Below, in pieces: positions 58,906 to 64,000 of a stretch of DNA of 64,000 bases. The stretch is taken from positions 1 through 64,000 of the forward strand of contig NZ_MEJH01000014.1 of assembly GCF_001953635.1 (NCBI RefSeq), written 5' to 3'. A program made the position numbers and the translations under genes. Each line of letters starts with the position of its first letter. Positions within the stretch are counted from its first letter, which is position 1. This DNA comes from Alteromonas abrolhosensis. Lineage in GTDB: Bacteria > Pseudomonadota > Gammaproteobacteria > Enterobacterales > Alteromonadaceae. Under the pieces are notes generated by a model. The model was not told where the DNA came from. It was given only the letters and a program-made list of their open reading frames with translations, and did no database searches.

Positions 58906-59784
58906 CTATGCCTTCTTTATCACTAGGTAAATTCCCCCTAGCGTCATTACCGAAGCAAGCATTATTTGCGCTGTAAACTGTTCGCCTAGCGCCAACCATC
59001 CCATCAGTGAAGCGAGTACAGGTACGCTTAGTTGCACAGTTGCGGCGGTGGTCGACTTGATAAGAGGAAGCGCACGATACCAAATTGCGTATCCACAGCC
59101 CGAGGCAAATATTCCTGATGCAAGCGCGTAATACATCCCTACTTTATCTAATACAAATTGGTCTGCTCCCACTAACAAGACAACACCTATTAGGGGAACA
59201 CACAAAAAAGACGCGTAAATGAAATTTCCAGTGGTAGACATAAGGGCTGAGCTACTTTTTTTACCTAACAGCGAATAGACACCCCATGCCATACCAGCTA
59301 AAACCATGAGTGAACCGGCAAGTAACGAAGGCGCTGATGCACTGGGCAATAATAAAATTACCAGACCTATAAACGCCAGAACAAAACCCAGCCACTGCCG
59401 ACTGTTAAATCGTTCCCCGTTTATTAAGCCTACCGTAATCATGGTAAGTTGAACTGCGCCAAATAGTAATAACGCTCCAGTCCCTGTCGACATAGATATA
59501 TAGGCAAATGAGAAGCAGATAGCGTAAACAAACAAAGCGATTCCACCAAGCACACTTGCGTTGGCTTTGAGCCCTTTAAACACGCTTTGAGAAGACGCGC
59601 TTTTCACGCCACGACGCAGAGAGTAAGAAGATAACAGTAATAGCGCTAACGCCCCGCTGGTTAAGCGTAAAAGTGTGAAACTAGCTGGATCTATGTCGGT
59701 ATTGGCAAGTGCCATTCGACAAAGTAGGGAATTTGCAGCGAAAGCGCCCATCGCTACAGCGACCAAAAGAAACGTTTTCAACAA
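58906..59784 (-). CDS. EamA (DMT) family transporter
   Basis: A protein of about 292 residues with ten hydrophobic segments and two EamA repeats, as in drug/metabolite exporters (RarD, YdcZ, RhaT-like). Recognisable pieces are AANSLLCRMALA near the start, GTGALLLFGAVQLTMI, RQWLGFVLAFIGLVILL, and PVLASLMGWLALGEQF with GGIYLVIKK at the end. AGGGAG lies 7 bases before the TTG at 59784, which I take as start; the frame opens nine codons earlier at another TTG. Substrate unknown. Confidence 0.82.
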   Translation of the reverse strand: MLKTFLLVAVAMGAFAANSLLCRMALANTDIDPASFTLLRLTSGALALLLLSSYSLRRGVKSASSQSVFKGLKANASVLGGIALFVYAICFSFAYISMSTGTGALLLFGAVQLTMITVGLINGERFNSRQWLGFVLAFIGLVILLLPSASAPSLLAGSLMVLAGMAWGVYSLLGKKSSSALMSTTGNFIYASFLCVPLIGVVLLVGADQFVLDKVGMYYALASGIFASGCGYAIWYRALPLIKSTTAATVQLSVPVLASLMGWLALGEQFTAQIMLASVMTLGGIYLVIKKA

Positions 59785-59917
59785 CCTGAAACTCCCTATG
59801 TATAAATGCAATATCCAGCAACAGCACTAACATATCCTGTTTTAGTCCGTAAGGAAAACTATCACACGGATAATGTAATGATTTAACAGGTGAAAAGTGA
59901 AGAAAGAATGTATAAAC

Positions 59918-59946
59918 AAAAAAGAGGACCATCACGGTCCTCTTTT
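59918..59946 (-). terminator. Rho-independent terminator after purC
   Basis: AAAAGAGGACC and GGTCCTCTTTT form an 11 bp stem with a five-base loop, followed by T on the minus strand, 26 bases after the purC stop. Confidence 0.92.
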
Positions 59947-59971
59947 AACAAGTATCTAAGAGATGAGATTA

Positions 59972-60685
59972 TTAAAGCGACAAGCCCAAACGCTCAGCAA
60001 CTTCAATGTATGTCTCGACAACTGAGCCAAGACCTTGTCTGAAACGGTCTTTGTCCATTTTTTTACGGGTTTCTTTATCCCATAAACGACAGCCGTCTGG
60101 TGTAAATTCATCGCCCAACACAATGTTGCCATCTTTATCAACGCCAAACTCAAGTTTATAGTCGACAAGCAGCATGCCTGCTTCGTCAAACAGCGCTTTT
60201 AATACACTGTTAACTTTAAACGTCAGCGCTTTCATTTCAGCAATTTGAGCTTCAGTCGCCCAACCAAATGATAAAATATGGTAGTCATTTACCATTGGGT
60301 CATGAAGGGCGTCGTTTTTAAGGAAAAACTCGAAAATAGGTGGGTTTAGCTCTTGGCCTTCTTCCACACCCAGTCTGCGAACTAAAGAGCCAGCAGATAA
60401 GTTTCTCACCACACACTCAACAGGAATCATGTCGAGCTTCTTAACCAAAGACTCAGTATCAGAAACCAGTGCTTCAACTTGCGTTGCAATGCCAGCTTCT
60501 TCAAGCTTTGTCATAATAAAGTGATTAAACTTGTTGTTTACTTCACCTTTGCGATCAAGCTGCTCAATTTTTTCACCGTCGAACGCCGAAGTGTCGTTTC
60601 TAAAGTGAAGAATTAATTTATCGCTATCATCAGTGTAATAAACAGTTTTTGCTTTACCGCGGTAAAGCTCGTCGCGTTTTTCCAT
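59972..60685 (-). CDS. purC: Phosphoribosylaminoimidazole-succinocarboxamide synthase (SAICAR synthase)
   Basis: PurC joins aspartate to CAIR using ATP in de novo purine synthesis. The 237-residue length is exactly that of E. coli PurC, with [14 protein letters not shown] at the start, [26 protein letters not shown], and [14 protein letters not shown] plus [11 protein letters not shown] in the C-terminal half. It lies 12 bp after bamC in the dapA-bamC-purC unit. Confidence 0.97.
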   Translation of the reverse strand: MEKRDELYRGKAKTVYYTDDSDKLILHFRNDTSAFDGEKIEQLDRKGEVNNKFNHFIMTKLEEAGIATQVEALVSDTESLVKKLDMIPVECVVRNLSAGSLVRRLGVEEGQELNPPIFEFFLKNDALHDPMVNDYHILSFGWATEAQIAEMKALTFKVNSVLKALFDEAGMLLVDYKLEFGVDKDGNIVLGDEFTPDGCRLWDKETRKKMDKDRFRQGLGSVVETYIEVAERLGLSL

Positions 60686-60697
60686 TCTCAGTCTCAG

Positions 60698-61801
60698 TTA
60701 TATATCAAGGTTATCTTCTGACATGACCTCAGCAAATGCACTGTAAAGGTCGGAAACCTGATTTGCTTCAAACGGTACACTTTCATTGTTCATGAAGGTA
60801 ACTGACGTGCGATCTGCACCCGCTCTTGCAACTTTCAAACGATAATCTCCCTTTTTAAGAAGTTCTTTATCGCTTGAGAATAAACCATCCCACCAACTAC
60901 CTTGTTCACCGTTGTAAGTGATAAATAGTAGGCCGTTAGATTTATCTAAATCTTTAACATCAAAACCAAGCTTGCGCAGTACCAACAGCATTCTTGGCCA
61001 TGCTACATCATATTTAGCGTCTACGATATATGCAGCATCACCATCGGCATTAAAGCCCATTTCAGTATTGATACCCTGACGGATACGGGCAATTCTTCGC
61101 GTTTCTGCTAGTTGAATCTGATATTCATAATGACCAATAACCTGGTTTAAGACTTCTACCTCTTCACGGCGCTCTTCCATCGAAGAGACCTCTGCAATCA
61201 CATCATTGCCCAAGGTTTGCATGTAGTCTTTAAGTTCCACGGTCAACGCAGCGCTACGGCCATGAGGCTTAACGTCTAAGCTAAACTCAAAACGTCGTCC
61301 AATTTCACTTTCTTCTTCTGAAAAGCTATACCAAGGCCCGTCGATTTCTTTAGTCATAACCATCCAGTCAGTGACCAGCACTTTTTCTTCCGGACTAAAG
61401 CTATCAACACCAATCCCTTGCTCATCAAGGAAGCTCAAAAGCGAATTCCAAATTGCTCGACTTAATGGCTGGCTGTCATCAACTTGGTCAAACCAAATGG
61501 TTGCTGAGCTTTTACCCTCTTCAATGTGAGAGCCAGTTACTAATGGTAAAACAAGCGCAGGCGAACGAATCATCAAAGATTTGCCCACTAGCTTCGGGTC
61601 GGCCTCTTGGCCTAGCTCAGGTAATGTAAAATCACGAGAAAAAGCAGGTGCATCTAAGTCAGAGGGTACTTTAAGCGTTTCTTGTTCTTTAGTTTTTAAG
61701 TATTCGTAGCTGCCAGACGCGGTTTTTCTATCTATTTGGCTTGAACAACCTGCAAGTGCAACCATCGCTACTGAACTTGCTATAGCCAGCGTTCTTTTCA
61801 T
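60698..61801 (-). CDS. bamC: Outer-membrane assembly lipoprotein BamC (NlpB)
   Basis: BamC is a lipoprotein subunit of the BAM machine that inserts beta-barrel proteins. The 367-residue precursor has lipobox LAGC with Cys19, then the unstructured N-terminal lasso (LKVPSDLDAPAFSRDF) that binds BamD, and two helix-grip domains; the second contains AAYIVDAKYDVAWPRMLLVL. It follows dapA by 12 bp and precedes purC by 12 bp, the E. coli arrangement. Confidence 0.93.
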   Translation of the reverse strand: MKRTLAIASSVAMVALAGCSSQIDRKTASGSYEYLKTKEQETLKVPSDLDAPAFSRDFTLPELGQEADPKLVGKSLMIRSPALVLPLVTGSHIEEGKSSATIWFDQVDDSQPLSRAIWNSLLSFLDEQGIGVDSFSPEEKVLVTDWMVMTKEIDGPWYSFSEEESEIGRRFEFSLDVKPHGRSAALTVELKDYMQTLGNDVIAEVSSMEERREEVEVLNQVIGHYEYQIQLAETRRIARIRQGINTEMGFNADGDAAYIVDAKYDVAWPRMLLVLRKLGFDVKDLDKSNGLLFITYNGEQGSWWDGLFSSDKELLKKGDYRLKVARAGADRTSVTFMNNESVPFEANQVSDLYSAFAEVMSEDNLDI

Positions 61802-61813
61802 CTGTGTTCCTTA

Positions 61814-62698
61814 TTAACCAGAAATCAATGCGTATTTTTTTAGTAGTTCTTCGATACGTTTTTGGCTTGATAGTTCCGGTAAAACCATAGGTAATCGCAT
61901 CACTGCGCTTTCCATCATGCCCATTTTGTACAATGCCCACTTAGGCATTACTGGATTTGGCTCAATAAATAGCTCGCTATGAAGCAACTTAATGGTTTCA
62001 TCAATCTCACGACATTTATCAAAATTCTTATCTAGTGCAGCTTCACACATCTGCGCGATCGCTTTTGGCACTATGTTAGCGGTAACAGAGATAACGCCGT
62101 GGCCGCCTTCACACATAAACTCGCAGCTTGAGCCGTCGTCGCCACTTAGTAGTACAAAGTCATCTGGAACCAATGGCTGAGTAGCCTTAAGGCGTGCGAT
62201 ATTACCGGTTGCGTCTTTAAGACCAACGATATTTTTGTGGGTTGCTAGTTTTGCTACCGTCTCAGGAAGCATATCGGCAACAGTACGGCCAGGTACATTG
62301 TAAAGAATAACCGGTAAGTCGCTGGCGTCTGCAATTGCATTGAAGTGTGCGACCATGCCAGCTTGTTGAGGCTTGTTGTAATAAGGTACAACACTTAAGA
62401 AACCGTCAATACCTGTAGAGCCTAACTGCTCCGTAAGAAAAATAGCCTCTGCCGTAGAGTTTGCGCCACTACCCGCAATTACCGGAATTGCTCCCGATGC
62501 CATTGCAACGGTTTCTTTAACCACATCAATGTGCTCATCGAAAGGTAGCGTTGCTGACTCACCAGTAGTTCCGACCGACACTATTCCGTGGGTGCCCTGC
62601 TCTACATGAAACTTCACAAGTTTCTCTAAAGACTTGTAATCAATATCGCCGTTTTCGAACATCGGCGTGACGAGTGCTACGTAACTACCAGTAAACAT
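61814..62698 (-). CDS. dapA: 4-hydroxy-tetrahydrodipicolinate synthase
   Basis: DapA condenses pyruvate with aspartate semialdehyde at the start of the lysine/diaminopimelate branch. The 294-residue TIM barrel has VGTTGES, the catalytic YNVPGRT (Tyr) and the Schiff-base Lys in GLKDATGN. It is the first gene of a dapA-bamC-purC unit, divergent from gcvR across about 180 bp, as in E. coli. Confidence 0.97.
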   Translation of the reverse strand: MFTGSYVALVTPMFENGDIDYKSLEKLVKFHVEQGTHGIVSVGTTGESATLPFDEHIDVVKETVAMASGAIPVIAGSGANSTAEAIFLTEQLGSTGIDGFLSVVPYYNKPQQAGMVAHFNAIADASDLPVILYNVPGRTVADMLPETVAKLATHKNIVGLKDATGNIARLKATQPLVPDDFVLLSGDDGSSCEFMCEGGHGVISVTANIVPKAIAQMCEAALDKNFDKCREIDETIKLLHSELFIEPNPVMPKWALYKMGMMESAVMRLPMVLPELSSQKRIEELLKKYALISG

Positions 62699-62876
62699 AA
62701 TCTCTCCGAAAAATGTGAGCGCACATGGTAAATATGTCGGTGCTTAAACACAAGTAATAGCGCAAGTAAAATGGCAAGAATTTGACAATATCTTATTCAA
62801 AGGCAAGAAAAAGGCGCTGACTTATAAAAAAACTCTGTGCTAACATCCCGACATTATTAACATTGAAGTGAAGTAG

Positions 62877-63440
62877 ATGTCGAAACACCAACTTATCGTC
62901 ACTATTCTGGGGACAGACAAAAGTGGCATTTTAAGCGAAATTGCAACGACGGTATCAGAAGCTCAGTGCAATATTCTAGATAGCAGACAGGCCATCTATG
63001 GCAAAGAGTTCTCATTAACTATGATCATAGAGGGAACCCAAAGCGCTATCACAAAAGCAGAGTGCATTTTGCCTGCACTTTTTCAGCGTCTTGATTTGCT
63101 GTCAATGATGAAGCGCACCAGCCACCACGAGAAGCAAAATCTGGCTCACCTGTTTAACGTTGAATTTAGCGGTGAAGATGCAGCTGGCCTGATTAAAGCG
63201 GTAACTGGTTTTTTTGCAGAACGTCATGCAATGATTAGTGCTTTCAGACAGCGCACATTCAAAGATAAGGCTTCAGGGAAAGACAATATGCGCTGTAAAT
63301 TTGTTGTTTCACTCCCCTCTAACGAAAATGTAGACGCATTAGAATCTGATCTAATGGCCCTGTTCGCTTCGTTAAATGTGACAGGCAAAGTAGTAGATAA
63401 ACAAAAAAAGGATCCCAATGAAAACGTTACAAGCTGGTGA
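62877..63440 (+). CDS. gcvR: Glycine cleavage system transcriptional repressor
   Basis: GcvR is a protein with two ACT domains (about 5-85 and 95-170) that binds GcvA and represses the glycine cleavage operon, with relief by glycine. The 187-residue protein shows VTILGTDKSGILSEIATTVSE in the first domain and FNVEFSGEDAAGLIKAVTGFF in the second. It is divergent from dapA; bcp overlaps its last 23 bases. This order equals E. coli gcvR-bcp. Confidence 0.92.
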   Translation: MSKHQLIVTILGTDKSGILSEIATTVSEAQCNILDSRQAIYGKEFSLTMIIEGTQSAITKAECILPALFQRLDLLSMMKRTSHHEKQNLAHLFNVEFSGEDAAGLIKAVTGFFAERHAMISAFRQRTFKDKASGKDNMRCKFVVSLPSNENVDALESDLMALFASLNVTGKVVDKQKKDPNENVTSW

Positions 63441-63882
63441 TAAAGCCCCACAATTCTCATTGCAAAACGAGAACGATGAAACTGTTTCATTAACTGATTA
63501 CGCGGGTAAAAAAGTACTCGTTTATTTTTACCCTAAAGCGATGACGCCAGGCTGCACTGTACAGGCGCAGGGTTTACGCGATGTAAACGAAGAACTAACG
63601 GCGAAAAATGTGGTTGTTCTTGGAATTAGCCCGGATGCGGTTAAGCGCTTGCCGAAATTCATCGAAAAGGAAAACCTAAACTTTACGTTGCTTTCAGATG
63701 AGGACCACGCCGTAGCCGACGCCTTTGGCGTTTGGGGCCCTAAAAAGTTTATGGGTAAAGAATATGACGGAATTCATCGTCAAACATTCCTTGTAGACGA
63801 GAATGGCGTTATCGAACACGTCTTCAATAAGTTTAAAACAAAAGAACATCACACTGTGGTTCTTGATTACCTAAACAGCTAA
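63418..63882 (+). CDS. bcp: Thiol peroxidase Bcp (peroxiredoxin Q), 1-Cys-like variant
   Basis: Bcp reduces hydrogen peroxide and organic peroxides in the cytoplasm. The 154-residue protein has the thioredoxin fold with peroxidatic Cys in MTPGCTVQAQGLRD and the family end segment FGVWGPKKFMGKEYDGIHR. In E. coli Bcp the residue five positions later is the resolving Cys (VQACG); here it is Gln (VQAQG), so no such disulfide can form. The ATG lies inside the gcvR end, a 23-base overlap in another frame, which suggests translational coupling. Confidence 0.95.
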   Translation: MKTLQAGDKAPQFSLQNENDETVSLTDYAGKKVLVYFYPKAMTPGCTVQAQGLRDVNEELTAKNVVVLGISPDAVKRLPKFIEKENLNFTLLSDEDHAVADAFGVWGPKKFMGKEYDGIHRQTFLVDENGVIEHVFNKFKTKEHHTVVLDYLNS

Positions 63883-63900
63883 TGCTGATGTAACTCAAAA

Positions 63901-63937
63901 AAAAGCCCCGAAAACCTTGTGTTTTCGGGGCTTTTTT
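63901..63937 (+). terminator. Rho-independent terminator after bcp
   Basis: AAAAGCCCCGAAAAC and GTTTTCGGGGCTTTT form a long perfect stem with a short loop, then T, 20 bases after the bcp stop. Confidence 0.93.
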
Positions 63938-64000
63938 GTGTTCTGTAACTGCCGCTCATATCGCGTAACTAGTTAGGTTGGGTATCTAATCCCAAATTGA

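Overview
The window is a 64 kb stretch of a gammaproteobacterial chromosome, most likely from Alteromonas or a close relative in the Alteromonadales. The evidence is gene content and order: most blocks match the E. coli core order (uvrY-uvrC-pgsA-glyW-cysT-leuZ; lrp / ftsK-lolA-rarA-serS; serC-aroA-cmk-rpsA-ihfB; lapA-lapB-pyrF; gyrA / ubiG-nrdA-nrdB-yfaE; gcvR-bcp / dapA-bamC-purC). Between the core blocks lie marine-type accessory genes: a TonB-dependent receptor paired with an S9 peptidase, an ovothiol pathway, a GAF-GGDEF-EAL protein and pirin/DoxX/extradiol dioxygenase genes. The genus is an inference from gene order and protein similarity recalled from memory; no search was run.

Layout. 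1-249: right end of an ISL3-type insertion sequence. 273-690: tRNA-Leu, tRNA-Cys and tRNA-Gly with a clear sigma70 promoter, all on the minus strand, followed by pgsA, uvrC and the uvrY/gacA-type regulator (to 3968). 4148-8815: pirin, then a probable ovoB-ovoA pair for ovothiol synthesis. 9113-16052: three identical tRNA-Ser(UGA) genes, each with its own promoter and terminator. The first two are a 434 bp tandem duplication; the third lies 6.3 kb away, beyond a block of accessory genes (extradiol dioxygenase, DoxX, two LysR regulators, a DUF3360-like membrane protein and a small secreted protein). 16251-18384: a Bax-inhibitor-like membrane protein and tusDCB-tusE for tRNA 2-thiolation. 18428-26033: a secreted protein of unknown function, a host-attachment-family protein, a divergent SRAP protein, and an S9 peptidase with a TonB receptor. 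26525-35266: serS, crcB, rarA, lolA, ftsK and lrp on the minus strand, with ald divergent. 35533-48529: a long minus-strand run of housekeeping genes (pyrF, lapB, lapA, a 780-residue PilZ protein, ihfB, rpsA, cmk, aroA, serC, gyrA). 48832-53951: ubiG, nrdA, nrdB and a ferredoxin on the plus strand, with what looks like a doubled NrdR operator before nrdA. 54053-58866: small genes, an old-yellow-enzyme-type oxidoreductase, a GAF-GAF-GGDEF-EAL protein and the broken end of a second GGDEF gene. 58906-63882: an EamA transporter, purC, bamC, dapA, then divergent gcvR and bcp.

The points most worth attention are: (1) the candidate ovoA-ovoB cassette, where the lyase is about 100 residues longer than usual MalY/PatB-type enzymes; (2) the triplicated tRNA-Ser cassette, with functional parts conserved and spacers diverged; (3) two NrdR-box pairs, each with the same 32 bp register; (4) the remnant of a GGDEF gene whose tail overlaps the start of an intact c-di-GMP gene; (5) a Bcp peroxiredoxin lacking the usual resolving cysteine; (6) the large PilZ protein inserted between ihfB and lapA. 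I did not find a CRISPR array, prophage, integrase, toxin-antitoxin pair or recognisable defence system, and I do not see a clearly undescribed multi-gene system.
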